DNA of 27,417 nucleotides. It comes from CAYJAD01 sp964370675 (GTDB lineage Bacteria > Desulfobacterota > Desulfovibrionia > Desulfovibrionales > Desulfovibrionaceae). The notes under the pieces were generated by a model. That model saw only the letters and a program-made list of their open reading frames with translations. It was not told the origin of the DNA and made no database searches. Both the position numbers and the translations under genes were made by a program. The stretch covers positions 1 through 27,417 of the forward strand of contig CAYJKC010000028.1 in the NCBI GenBank assembly GCA_964370675.1, read 5' to 3'. Positions 5,412 to 14,012 of the stretch are shown one piece after another; within the stretch, counting starts at the first letter, position 1, and the number at the start of each line of letters is the position of its first letter.

Positions 5412-8342
5412 CTAAGTATTCTTTTTGTGCCTTTGACGCCGTTCTTCCATTAAAAATTTACCGGTAACAGATTTAGGATCTGCCACAATGGCTTCAGGAG
5501 TGCCGCTTGAAACTATAAGTCCTCCATTTTCTCCACCACCAGGTCCAAGGTCAAGCACATGGTCAGAGCTTAAAATAACATCAGTATTATGCTCAATAAC
5601 CACAACACTAGCTCCTTTATCCACCAATTTATGTAATACATTTATAAGCTTACCAACTTCATGCATATGCAAGCCTGTGGTTGGTTCGTCAAGTATATAA
5701 AGGGTGCCGGGCAAAGATTTTTTACCAAGTTCACGCGATATTTTAATACGTTGTGCTTCACCACCAGAAAGAGTGGTTGCAGGTTGACCAAGGCGCAAAT
5801 AATCAAGCCCCACATCTTCAAGCACAGCTAAGCGTCGCTCTAAAATAGGATAATTTTCAAAAAAAGTTTTAGCTTTAGCCACTGATAAATCTAAAACATC
5901 GGCAATATTAAGCCCTTTGTAGCGCACTTCCAAGGTTTCATGGTTGTAGCGTTTACCCTTACAAATATCACAAGTGACATAGACATCGGGTAAGAAATGC
6001 ATCTCTACCCTAATTTGCCCATCTCCATTGCAAGCCTCACAGCGACCACCACGCACATTAAAACTAAAGCGGCTGGCGGTATAACCACGTTTTCGCGCAT
6101 CGGTAGTTGAAGCAAAAATATTACGAATTTCATCAAATACCTTAGTATAAGTGGCAGGATTTGAACGCGGAGTACGCCCAATGGCACTTTGATCAATGGC
6201 GACAATGCGCTCAATACTTTCATGCCCTTGCATGCCTGCAATAATACCCGGTTGATCCACACGTATACCGCGTGCCAAGGCTAAATGTTTGTATAAGGTA
6301 TCAACCACTAAGGAACTTTTGCCAGAACCGGAAACACCAGTAACGCATGTGAGCACTCCTAGTGGTATGTGGCAATCAATATTTTGTAAGTTATTGGTAT
6401 TAATACCTTGTAAAATTAACTCACTGGTAGCTTCGCGCCTTTCATCGGGCAGAGGTATATACATATCCCCACGAAGATATTTAGCTGTTAATGTAGACGC
6501 TTTTTTCATAAGCTTAGAGACAGAGCCTAAAAATACTAAATCGCCACCCAAAGAACCAGAACCTGGACCAAGCTCAATGACAGTATCGGCTTCGCATATG
6601 GTGGCTTCATCATGTTCCACCACAAGCACAGTATTTCCACGCTGCTGTAATGATCGTAAGGTACTAATTAAACGAGCATTATCACGAGGATGTAAGCCAA
6701 TAGAAGGCTCATCTAAAACATATGTAACACCCACAAGACCAGAACCAAGCTGCGACGCAAGCCTTATGCGCTGTGCTTCACCACCTGAAAGTGTAGACAT
6801 GGCCCGTCCTAAAGAAATATATTCTAAGCCCACATCACGCATAAAACTTAAACGGTGAGTCAATTCCTTCAAAAGTGGCTCGGCAATAAGAGCATGACGA
6901 CCACTAAAGCTTTGTTGTTCAAGCCAGTGCAAAGACTTTTCTACCGAAAGAGCACAAAATTTTTGAATATTAATGTCATTCACTCGCACAGCAAGAGCTT
7001 CAGGGCGCAGGCGTGCTCCGCCACAGTCTGGGCAATGGGTGGATTGACGAAAACGCGCTAAGGTTTCTCGCCACGCATCACCATATTGCATACCCTTTTC
7101 AAGCAAGGGGATAACACCAGTCCAGCGCTTAGGACCAATGGGCACAAGGCCTTGTGCATCATCGCTATCCATAAACACAGTGCTATTATAGTCACCCTTT
7201 GCATCCATGGCCACATTACCCCCCATCCAATTACGGCGCAAACCTTGAGAGTTATGCGCAGCTTTACCTTTTTCATCTTCACCATAAAAAAGAGCTTGAA
7301 GAGCATCTGGGCTAAATTGAGCTAAAGGAGTTGAAAGCTTAAATTTCCAGCGTTTCCCAAGGGCAGCCAAGGCGTCTGTATAGCGATCAAAATATTTAGA
7401 ACCAGCCCAAGGCAACAAAGCTCCACCTTCAAGGCTAAGCCCCTTATTGGGAGCAATAAGTAGTGGTTCAAAATAATCAACTGTACCAAGACCTACACAA
7501 CGCGGACATGCCCCTTGAGGGCTATTAAATGAAAACAATTGCGGGCTTGGAGCAGGAAAACTTATACGGCAACGCGTACACACCGAAGCAGTGGCATGAA
7601 TAATATCCTTACCCTTATCATCAGTAAGTATATGCACAATAAGCCGCCCTTCACCATAGCGTAAAGCAAGCTCCACAGAGTCAGCAAGCCTGCCACGCAG
7701 GCCATCTTTTTGCACCAAGCGGTCAACAACTAAGTCAATAGTATGTTTTTTATTTTTATCCAAGGCAGGAACATCATCAATGGTATAAATTTCTCCATTT
7801 ACCCGCACACGCACAAAGCCTTCTGCCTTTAGCTTTTTAAATCTATCACTATGCGTACCTTTTTGATGTTCCACTAAAGGAGCCATCAGCATAAACTTTG
7901 TACCCAAAGGCAGTGACAATATATCTTCTATAATTTCATCAGCAGCACGAGCCTCAATGGGTTCTCCGCATTGCGGACAGTACATGCGCCCAAGACGCGC
8001 AAAAAATACCCTTAAAAAATCGTATATTTCTGTAACAGTTCCCACAGTTGAACGTGGATTGCGCGCTGATGATTGTTGCTCAAGCGATATGGCAGGAGAT
8101 AAACCTTCTATTTTATCCACAGCCGGCTTATTCATTTGGGGGAGAAATTGCCGCGCATAGGCAGAAAGTGACTCCACATAGCGGCGTTGCCCTTCGGCAT
8201 AAACAATATCAAAAGCTAATGTGGACTTACCAGAACCAGAAGGACCGCAAACAACTACCAATTCATCACGGGGAATATCAAGACTAATGTTTTTGAGGTT
8301 ATGCTGGCGCGCACCTTCAATGGATATTTTTTGTTTTTTCAT
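5412..8342 (-). CDS. uvrA: excinuclease ABC subunit A
   Basis: UvrA recognises bulky DNA lesions and loads UvrB in nucleotide excision repair. The 976-residue protein has both ABC modules: Walker A motifs G-P-S-G-S-G-K-S-T near residue 33 and G-V-S-G-S-G-K-S-S in the second half, and two L-S-G-G-E-A-Q-R-I signatures. These are followed by V-L-D-E-P-S-I-G-L-H and I-L-D-E-P-T-T-G-L-H. Zinc-binding cysteine pairs are seen at C-P-Q-C, C-T-R-C...C-P-R-C, C-P-D-C and C-E-A-C...C-D-I-C. Length is normal for the family, slightly long. The start codon begins M-K-K-Q-K-I-S-I-E-G-A-R and lacks a strong ribosome-binding site. The gene lies 55 bases after aroE on the same strand with no terminator seen between them, so it may be the last gene of the arg-aroE unit. 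Confidence 0.98.
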   Translation of the reverse strand: MKKQKISIEGARQHNLKNISLDIPRDELVVVCGPSGSGKSTLAFDIVYAEGQRRYVESLSAYARQFLPQMNKPAVDKIEGLSPAISLEQQSSARNPRSTVGTVTEIYDFLRVFFARLGRMYCPQCGEPIEARAADEIIEDILSLPLGTKFMLMAPLVEHQKGTHSDRFKKLKAEGFVRVRVNGEIYTIDDVPALDKNKKHTIDLVVDRLVQKDGLRGRLADSVELALRYGEGRLIVHILTDDKGKDIIHATASVCTRCRISFPAPSPQLFSFNSPQGACPRCVGLGTVDYFEPLLIAPNKGLSLEGGALLPWAGSKYFDRYTDALAALGKRWKFKLSTPLAQFSPDALQALFYGEDEKGKAAHNSQGLRRNWMGGNVAMDAKGDYNSTVFMDSDDAQGLVPIGPKRWTGVIPLLEKGMQYGDAWRETLARFRQSTHCPDCGGARLRPEALAVRVNDINIQKFCALSVEKSLHWLEQQSFSGRHALIAEPLLKELTHRLSFMRDVGLEYISLGRAMSTLSGGEAQRIRLASQLGSGLVGVTYVLDEPSIGLHPRDNARLISTLRSLQQRGNTVLVVEHDEATICEADTVIELGPGSGSLGGDLVFLGSVSKLMKKASTLTAKYLRGDMYIPLPDERREATSELILQGINTNNLQNIDCHIPLGVLTCVTGVSGSGKSSLVVDTLYKHLALARGIRVDQPGIIAGMQGHESIERIVAIDQSAIGRTPRSNPATYTKVFDEIRNIFASTTDARKRGYTASRFSFNVRGGRCEACNGDGQIRVEMHFLPDVYVTCDICKGKRYNHETLEVRYKGLNIADVLDLSVAKAKTFFENYPILERRLAVLEDVGLDYLRLGQPATTLSGGEAQRIKISRELGKKSLPGTLYILDEPTTGLHMHEVGKLINVLHKLVDKGASVVVIEHNTDVILSSDHVLDLGPGGGENGGLIVSSGTPEAIVADPKSVTGKFLMEERRQRHKKNT

Positions 8343-8397
8343 GTTTCAAAAAGTAGTGCTTACTTAATAATTGGCAAGGCTTAATTTTTAGATGATT

Positions 8398-9219
8398 TTA
8401 TGGGCGCAAATTTAATAAAAATTCACGCGTCTTAACTAGGTCAGTGCTATGCTCGGTCCAAAGTTGCATTTGCCTTAGAGCTTGACCCACAAACATATCA
8501 AGACCGTCTTGTGTATTAAGACCTGCCTGCTTGGCCTCTCGCAAAAACCTTGTTTCTAACGGATTATACACTAAATCATAGGCTAGCATATGTTTCATGT
8601 CTTGCTCTGAAAGATGCTCAAAACTATATGGACTTAATTCCTCAAAGCTACCCTTCATGCCTAGAGGGGTGGTATTAATAATTAACTCTGTATGGCATTG
8701 CAATCTATCTGACCACGCAACACTCTCAATATCAAACTCTTGGGCTAAGGCTTCAGCCTTAACAGAATTGCGATTACTAATAAAAATTTGTTTAATACCA
8801 AGTTCTTTTAAACCCATTATCACTGCTCTAGCAGCACCACCAGCTCCAAGAATTAAGGCCGATCTCGGTGCCTTTCGCACTAATAAAGGTAACATAAACC
8901 CGTCTACATCTGTATTTTCACCACATAGCTTATGTCCTTGCCAATATAATGTATTTACAGCGCCAATGCTTTTAGCACGCGGGCTTATCTCATCTAAAAA
9001 AGGCATGATACATTCTTTATAGGGTATAGTCACACAAGCTCCACCTATGTTTAAGGTGCGCATAGCCACAATAAAATCTGCTAATTGTGATTTTTCTATG
9101 GGCCAAGCCTTAAAAATACCTGCATATCCAAGCTTAGCAAAAGCCCAATTATGCAAACTAGGGCTTAGGCTATGTCCAAGAGGTTGACCAATTATACCAT
9201 AAATTTTCATGTCTTGCAT
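8398..9219 (-). CDS. aroE: shikimate dehydrogenase (NADP+)
   Basis: AroE reduces 3-dehydroshikimate to shikimate in aromatic amino acid synthesis. Family motifs are clear: G-H-S-L-S-P-S-L-H-N near the N-terminus (shikimate binding), T-I-P-Y-K-E carrying the catalytic Lys, N-T-D-V-D-G-F, the nucleotide-binding G-A-G-G-A-A-R-A, N-T-T-P-L-G-M, and a C-terminal Q-D-G-L-D-M-F-V-G-Q-A. I place the start at the ATG at 9219 (M-Q-D-M-K-I-Y-G), because AGGG lies 8 bases upstream and it avoids overlap with the preceding gene. The ATG at 9210 is an alternative; an ATG/GTG start at 9252 would add an unrelated N-terminus. The resulting 273 residues is standard length. The stop of the upstream hydrolase-like gene is 10 bases away, indicating one operon. 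Confidence 0.95.
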   Translation of the reverse strand: MQDMKIYGIIGQPLGHSLSPSLHNWAFAKLGYAGIFKAWPIEKSQLADFIVAMRTLNIGGACVTIPYKECIMPFLDEISPRAKSIGAVNTLYWQGHKLCGENTDVDGFMLPLLVRKAPRSALILGAGGAARAVIMGLKELGIKQIFISNRNSVKAEALAQEFDIESVAWSDRLQCHTELIINTTPLGMKGSFEELSPYSFEHLSEQDMKHMLAYDLVYNPLETRFLREAKQAGLNTQDGLDMFVGQALRQMQLWTEHSTDLVKTREFLLNLRP

Positions 9220-9229
9220 AGCAACTACC

Positions 9230-10252
9230 CTACTGCTCTCGCACTCGACCAAGAGTATCTAAAAAAAATTGTATCAACGCTGCATTTAACACTTGATGGG
9301 CTTCACGGCGCAATTTTGGTGGAGCATTACCGCATAATTCCGGTAGGTTTTGTCGTAAATCTGGAGGACAAGCAGACATTAAATCTGGAGTATCCACCCC
9401 TTCAATATGTACAAATTGTATGGGCTTTAGAAACATATCTTGCAAAGATGCCGTGGTCCATGGGCGCTTATTAACACTATCTGCCCCGGCCTCTATCAAT
9501 AAAAGGTCAGGGGCAAAATTCATCAATGCGTCTTGACTAAAAAGCATGTTAACACTAGGTGATACTGCGGCAACAGCCTTGATTTTTTCTTGGCTTAAAT
9601 TTTCTTTTAGTGGCAACGCGTTAACCATATTCTGTATGCGCTCACGCACCCACCTACCACAATAAAGAGTTGCATGGCGTGTTTCGGCGCAATAATTCGC
9701 CCAACCTGTGCCTGTAGGCTTTGCATTGCCAAGTAATAATGCTGCACTAGCTCCCATACCAAAGCCTATAATGCCAATACGCTCAGGATCAACGCTATTC
9801 TTTATGGCTTCATGGTTTAGAGCTATATCTAAGGCAGCTTGCAATTCTTGTACTCGCTCGGTGAGCTGCTTCAAGGTAAATGGATGTGTTATATGAGTTA
9901 AATTATCATTCTTATGGTCTGGTGCAATAACTACAAATCCACTTCTAGCCAGCTGCGCTGCAGTTTCATGATATGAAAATCGCGTAGCCCCTGTATCATG
10001 CGACAGCAATAACAAAGGGAAACGCCCTTCAGCACTGCGCCCATAGCGCACCACACGCAAGGTCCAGGGGGCATAATTGGACGGAGAAGGCCTACTATAT
10101 GTGGGATACCAAATATTTACATCAATGCGCACTGCATCATCAAAAATGCCTAAGGTCTTAAAGGCAGGCTCAAAACTGGTGGCAGCAAAGCTTGGCTTAA
10201 AAGCCAGCAAACTTATGAAAAAAACACACAAAAATACCGCGCGGTGCATCAT
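9230..10252 (-). CDS. exported alpha/beta-hydrolase-fold protein (dienelactone hydrolase/PAF-acetylhydrolase-like) with altered catalytic residues
   Basis: The 340-residue product starts with a typical signal peptide (M-M-H-R, a hydrophobic core, then S-F-A before A-T-S), so it should be periplasmic or secreted. The body resembles COG4188-type hydrolases: R-F-P-L-L-L-L-S-H-D-T-G near the first core strand, F-V-V-I-A-P-D-H, and P-E-R-I-G-I-I-G-F-G-M-G-A at the nucleophile elbow. That elbow should read G-x-S-x-G, but residue 165 is Gly. An Asp candidate remains in I-E-A-G-A-D-S-V. The expected G-H-x-D-F-L-x-P-C segment reads G-V-D-T-P-D-L-M-S-A-C, with no His in place. The protein is therefore probably not a normal serine hydrolase; it may bind a ligand or use different chemistry. 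It starts 7 bases after argB and ends 10 bases before aroE. Confidence 0.8.
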   Translation of the reverse strand: MMHRAVFLCVFFISLLAFKPSFAATSFEPAFKTLGIFDDAVRIDVNIWYPTYSRPSPSNYAPWTLRVVRYGRSAEGRFPLLLLSHDTGATRFSYHETAAQLARSGFVVIAPDHKNDNLTHITHPFTLKQLTERVQELQAALDIALNHEAIKNSVDPERIGIIGFGMGASAALLLGNAKPTGTGWANYCAETRHATLYCGRWVRERIQNMVNALPLKENLSQEKIKAVAAVSPSVNMLFSQDALMNFAPDLLLIEAGADSVNKRPWTTASLQDMFLKPIQFVHIEGVDTPDLMSACPPDLRQNLPELCGNAPPKLRREAHQVLNAALIQFFLDTLGRVREQ

Positions 10253-10259
10253 TTACTCA

Positions 10260-11048
10260 CTAAGATTCAATTACCGTACCCAAGGGTTCATTATTGACAA
10301 GATAGCGTTGCAAACTAGATTCAGCTCGTCCATCAAGAATTAAAGCTTTTTTACACCCAACCTCAAGAGCGTGTAAACAAGCATCAACCTTTGGAATCAT
10401 ACCACCAGAAATAACATTTTCTTGCTTCAATGTTTCTATTTCAGCTTTGGTTAAGCGTGGTAGCAAATTACCTTGGGCATCAAGTACACCTGGCACATCG
10501 GAAACAAGCACAAAATAATCTGCTTGCAAGGCTCCGGCCAAGGCTCCGGCCGCGGTATCAGCATTAATGTTTAACGCCCTATGTTCATTACTATCCTTAT
10601 GAGCTGCCACAGGAGCTATAACTGGAATATATCCACCTTCAAGCAATACTTTAACAATATTAGCATTGACCTTGCTAACTTCACCCACAAGACCAAGTTC
10701 TGGCTTTAATACCCTAGCCTCAAATAGGCGTGCATCTTGACCGCAAATACCAACAGCCAAGGCTCCAGCCTGTTGAAGCAAGCTAACAACAGCTTTATTT
10801 ACTTGACCGCAAAGCACCATTTCCACCGCTTCCATGGTGGCAGGACAAGTTACACGCAAGCCTTGCTCAAAATTACTTTTTATCTGCAACCTATTAAGTA
10901 AACTATTGATTTGTGGACCACCACCATGCACAAGCACCAAGTTTGTACCTTGATCTTTTAGATCTTTAAGGCTGCTTGCAAAAGGAGCTTGCAACCTTGG
11001 GTCATCCATGGCGTGACCACCATATTTAATAACTACAACAGAACTCAC
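10260..11048 (-). CDS. argB: acetylglutamate kinase
   Basis: ArgB phosphorylates N-acetylglutamate, the second step of arginine synthesis. The 262-residue amino-acid-kinase-fold protein shows V-I-K-Y-G-G-H-A-M, V-L-V-H-G-G-G-P-Q-I, G-L-R-V-T, N-I-N-A-D-T-A-A-G and G-G-M-I-P-K-V. The start is GTG at 11048: GGAG lies 6 bases upstream and an in-frame TAG immediately precedes it, so no N-terminal extension is possible. The protein therefore lacks the extra N-terminal helix found in arginine-inhibited hexameric kinases and resembles the short E. coli type. From this I infer weak or no feedback inhibition by arginine, though other inhibition determinants were not checked. It begins 14 bases after argF and precedes the hydrolase-like gene by 7 bases. 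Confidence 0.96.
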   Translation of the reverse strand: MSSVVVIKYGGHAMDDPRLQAPFASSLKDLKDQGTNLVLVHGGGPQINSLLNRLQIKSNFEQGLRVTCPATMEAVEMVLCGQVNKAVVSLLQQAGALAVGICGQDARLFEARVLKPELGLVGEVSKVNANIVKVLLEGGYIPVIAPVAAHKDSNEHRALNINADTAAGALAGALQADYFVLVSDVPGVLDAQGNLLPRLTKAEIETLKQENVISGGMIPKVDACLHALEVGCKKALILDGRAESSLQRYLVNNEPLGTVIES

Positions 11049-11062
11049 CTAAAACTCCGTAT

Positions 11063-12073
11063 TTATACGTTCACAAATTCATCTGCCAAGGTAGCAACCA
11101 TGACGGCTTTAATGGTATGCACTCTATTTTCTGCTTCATCAAAAGCAACATTAAGCGAAGATTCAAATACATTATCATCCACTTCCATACTTTCAATGCC
11201 ATACTTTTGAAATAATTGCTCTCCAATGGCGGTTTCTGTATTATGAAAAGCAGGTAAACAGTGTAAAAATTTACAATTAGGGTTTTTCGTCTGCTCAAAA
11301 GTATCTAAGGTTACTTTATAATTTTGCAAACGCTCTATGCGCTCAGCCCAAACATGCTCTGGTTCGCCCATAGAAACCCAAACATCAGTATATAGAAAGT
11401 CACAATCAAGTACACCCTCTTGCACATTGTCAGTGACGGTAATTTTTGCACCAGTTTCTTGTGCTATGGCTTTACAAAGCGTTACAATATGCGCATCAGT
11501 TTGTGAACCGTTAGGAGCAATGGAGCGAAAATCCATACCCATTTTTGCAGCACCAATCATAAGAGAATTACCCATATTATAGCGCGCATCACCAAGGTAG
11601 GCAAAGATCATTTCAGATAAAGGCTTTGAACAATGTTCTTGCATGGTTAATAAATCTGCTAGAACTTGGGTTGGATGAAATTCATTAGTAAGCCCATTCC
11701 AAACCGGCACTGAAGAATATCGAGCTAAAGTTTCAACCATATCCTGCCCAAAACCGCGATATTCAATGCCATCATACATGCGTGAAAGCACACGTGCTGT
11801 ATCTGCCATGGACTCCTTCTTACCCATTTGTGAGCCAGATGGTCCAAGATAGGTAGTAAAGGCACCCTGATCTCTTGCGGCAACCTCAAAAGCGCAACGC
11901 GTTCTTGTGGAATCCTTCTCAAACAACAAAACAATATTCTTATCAAGCATATGTTTTATTTCTTTTTTTTGCTTTTTTGCTTCTTTTAGATGCGCCGCTA
12001 AGCGCAAGAAATAGGCTATTTCATCACTGCTAAAATCAAGCAATTTTAGAAAGTGGCGATTTTTTAGACTCAT
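11063..12073 (-). CDS. argF: ornithine carbamoyltransferase
   Basis: ArgF makes citrulline from ornithine and carbamoyl phosphate. The 336-residue protein has the carbamoyl-phosphate loop S-T-R-T-R near residue 58, F-H-P-T-Q, the ornithine-side D-x-W-x-S-M-G motif (D-V-W-V-S-M-G), and H-C-L-P-A-F-H. The length matches anabolic enzymes. The chosen ATG at 12073 (M-S-L-K-N-R-H-F-L) is preceded by AGGAG at 8 bases. The frame remains open upstream to 12148, but those 25 residues are not family-like and would run into the palindrome. It is the first gene of a tight run argF-argB-hydrolase-aroE. Having argF next to argB fits arginine synthesis; the later genes are unrelated to that pathway. Confidence 0.96.
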   Translation of the reverse strand: MSLKNRHFLKLLDFSSDEIAYFLRLAAHLKEAKKQKKEIKHMLDKNIVLLFEKDSTRTRCAFEVAARDQGAFTTYLGPSGSQMGKKESMADTARVLSRMYDGIEYRGFGQDMVETLARYSSVPVWNGLTNEFHPTQVLADLLTMQEHCSKPLSEMIFAYLGDARYNMGNSLMIGAAKMGMDFRSIAPNGSQTDAHIVTLCKAIAQETGAKITVTDNVQEGVLDCDFLYTDVWVSMGEPEHVWAERIERLQNYKVTLDTFEQTKNPNCKFLHCLPAFHNTETAIGEQLFQKYGIESMEVDDNVFESSLNVAFDEAENRVHTIKAVMVATLADEFVNV

Positions 12074-12133
12074 AAACTTTGCTCCTATATAAACCACGAG
12101 GTTACTCATGTATAATTTTATATTAAACCTATT

Positions 12134-12165
12134 ATAAATTATACTCACTTGTGAGCATAATTTAT
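12134..12165. promoter_or_regulatory. 32-bp imperfect palindrome, candidate operator of the argF operon
   Basis: ATAAATTATACTCAC (12134-12148) and GTGAGCATAATTTAT (12151-12165) are complementary at 14 of 15 positions around TT. Its near edge is 60 bases before the argF start codon, and on the minus strand it contains a TATAAT at its downstream flank, so a bound protein would cover a plausible promoter. I could not match it confidently to the ArgR box. It also lies upstream of the divergent fumarase genes, but over 320 bases away. Confidence 0.55.
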
Positions 12166-12493
12166 TTCATGCAGATATATGCTCTTTACAGTATTATGGC
12201 AAGCTTCACGCTTAGGCTTAGCCTACGCAATTGGCATAATTCTAATGAATGAGAGCTACACTAATGCATGATATGACGAAATTTTTTTATCCATCAGAAA
12301 ACACCAAAACCAAACACAAAAGATAAACACCTAAAAAAGTAATACAAATTTAGGAGCAAAAAACACTGCCAACTAAAGTTTGACCTTGTCACTTCATTTA
12401 CACAAAAATATTCATGGCAAAGTGTCAATTATTAAGTTATAGTTATCTTTGCGCTAAGATTTATGGTCTTATCCTAATTAGGAGGAAATTTAT
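12166..12493. other. non-coding region between argF and the fumarase genes
   Basis: I see no gene here. It is AT-rich and should carry the fumarase promoter, but no hexamer pair is convincing. A short dyad, TAGGCT-T-AGCCTA, lies at 12213-12225. AGGAGG just before 12494 is the ribosome-binding site of the fumarase alpha gene. Confidence 0.6.
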
Positions 12494-13339
12494 ATGCGCG
12501 AAATTGAAGCTCAGGTCATTACCAAAGCAGTGACAGATCTAGCCATAAAGGCATGCTGTGACTTGCCAAAAGATGTATATAATAGCTTAAAGCAAGCCAA
12601 GGCCCAAGAGCCATCTATTGTTGGTCAAGCCATACTAAACCAACTCTTACTCAATGCTAACCTTGCCAGAGATGAAAAAACTCCTATCTGTCAAGACACA
12701 GGCCTTGCTGTGATATTTGCCGATGTGGGTCAAAATGTACGCATTACAGGCGGCGATTTTGAACAAGCCATTCATGAGGGTGTACGCCGTGGTTATATTG
12801 ATGGATATTTACGCAAATCTTGCGTAGAAGAACCACTTTTTGAACGCCAAAACACCAAGGATAACACCCCCGCTATTATTCATACCCGCATTGTGCCAGG
12901 AGATGAAATTAGCCTTACCTTTGCCCCTAAGGGTGCAGGATCTGAAAACAAAAGCATCTTAAAAATGCTCGTTCCTGCCGATGGCATAGAAGGTGTGCGC
13001 CAAGTGGTTTTGGAGGCAATTAAACTTGCAGGACCTAATGCCTGCCCCCCCTTAGTGGTAGGTGTTGGTATAGGCGGCAACTTTGAAATGGCTGCCATAT
13101 GTGCCAAGCGCGCAGCTGTGCGTGACATAAATAGTAGCAACCCAGACCCACGCTATGCTAAACTTGAAGAAGAATTTTTAGAAATGGCTAATAAAACCGG
13201 CATAGGACCACAAGGTCTTGGGGGAAAATTTACTGCTCTTAGAGTACATATTGAACATTACTCAACCCACATTGCATCCTTGCCGGTGGCTGTTAATATT
13301 AACTGCAATGCCGCACGCCACGCTAAAATAGTTATTTAG
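12494..13339 (+). CDS. class I fumarate hydratase, alpha subunit
   Basis: This is the N-terminal half of a split class I [4Fe-4S] hydro-lyase; with the beta subunit it interconverts fumarate and malate. The 281-residue protein has cluster-ligand regions in T-P-I-C-Q-D-T-G near residue 60, G-P-N-A-C-P-P, and N-I-N-C-N-A-A-R-H near the C-terminus, plus the G-V-G-I-G-G-N-F-E motif. Related L(+)-tartrate dehydratases have the same architecture and cannot be wholly excluded, but fumarase is the common role in sulfate reducers. The start follows AGGAGG at good spacing. The beta subunit follows after 8 bases, so the two are co-expressed. The oxygen-labile cluster suits an anaerobe. Confidence 0.93.
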   Translation: MREIEAQVITKAVTDLAIKACCDLPKDVYNSLKQAKAQEPSIVGQAILNQLLLNANLARDEKTPICQDTGLAVIFADVGQNVRITGGDFEQAIHEGVRRGYIDGYLRKSCVEEPLFERQNTKDNTPAIIHTRIVPGDEISLTFAPKGAGSENKSILKMLVPADGIEGVRQVVLEAIKLAGPNACPPLVVGVGIGGNFEMAAICAKRAAVRDINSSNPDPRYAKLEEEFLEMANKTGIGPQGLGGKFTALRVHIEHYSTHIASLPVAVNINCNAARHAKIVI

Positions 13340-13347
13340 GAGCTATC

Positions 13348-13905
13348 ATGTCAGATAACAAACACATAAGAGCCCCCTTTGACCATGAGACAGCTTGTGC
13401 ACTTAGAGCTGGGGATAAAGTGCTCATATCCGGAACCATTATCGCAGCACGAGATGCTGCTCATAAAAAACTTATAGAAACTCTTAATGCTGGAGAACCA
13501 CTACCTGTAGATCTTAAAAATGCCGTTATTTACTATGTGGGACCCTCACCGGCTAAGCCAGATCAAGTTATAGGTTCGGCTGGCCCAACCACTTCAGGGC
13601 GCATGGATGTATATACTCCACGCTTACTAGAGCAAGGACTAAAAGGTATGATTGGTAAAGGTTACCGCAGTCCCGAAGTTATTGAAGCCATGAAAAAACA
13701 TGGTGTTCCCTATATGGCTACTGTGGGTGGTGCTGGTGCATTAATTGGACGAAGTATCAAAAAATATACCGTTTTAGCCTATGAAGAACTTGGACCTGAA
13801 GCTATAGCTGCCATGGAAGTTGAAGACTTTCCTGCCATTGTAGTTGTTGATTGCCTTGGTAATAATTATTATGAGCAAGGACAAGCAGAACACAAGCAAA
13901 TATAA
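13348..13905 (+). CDS. class I fumarate hydratase, beta subunit
   Basis: The 185-residue protein matches the C-terminal swivelling domain of class I fumarases. Visible motifs are L-R-A-G-D-K-V-L-I-S-G near residue 21, A-R-D-A-A-H-K, Y-Y-V-G-P-S-P-A, G-S-A-G-P-T-T-S-G-R-M-D, G-K-G and G-G-A-G-A-L-I. These bind the substrate carboxylates opposite the cluster held by the alpha subunit. AGGAG lies 7 to 8 bases before the ATG. The gene ends at 13905 and is followed about 58 bases later by a clear terminator. As with alpha, tartrate dehydratase is the alternative reading. Confidence 0.93.
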   Translation: MSDNKHIRAPFDHETACALRAGDKVLISGTIIAARDAAHKKLIETLNAGEPLPVDLKNAVIYYVGPSPAKPDQVIGSAGPTTSGRMDVYTPRLLEQGLKGMIGKGYRSPEVIEAMKKHGVPYMATVGGAGALIGRSIKKYTVLAYEELGPEAIAAMEVEDFPAIVVVDCLGNNYYEQGQAEHKQI

Positions 13906-13962
13906 TATTGAAGTGCAAATTAAAGTGTAAAAGACTATTAATTTTAAATTATTTAAAGTAAG

Positions 13963-13990
13963 AAGCCACCGCTTAATAACGGTGGCTTTT
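13963..13990. terminator. bidirectional terminator between fumarase and cytochrome c
   Basis: AAGCCACCG (13963-13971) pairs with CGGTGGCTT (13980-13988) around an 8-base loop and is followed by TTT on the + strand. The reverse strand has AAGCCACCG...CGGTGGCTT followed by CTTACTTT, so it may serve both convergent genes. Confidence 0.85.
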
Positions 13991-14012
13991 GTTTGTTAAG
14001 AAAGTATATTTT

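Noticed and set aside
6289..6858. A 189-codon open frame antisense to uvrA
   Set aside because: It lies entirely within conserved uvrA sequence and has no recognisable motif.
9172..9474. A 100-codon + strand frame across the aroE/hydrolase junction
   Set aside because: Both strands cannot be equally constrained here; the minus-strand genes show clear family motifs and the + frame shows none.
12074..12148. A 25-residue N-terminal extension of ArgF
   Set aside because: The ribosome-binding site and family start point to 12073, and the extension would be encoded by the presumed operator region.
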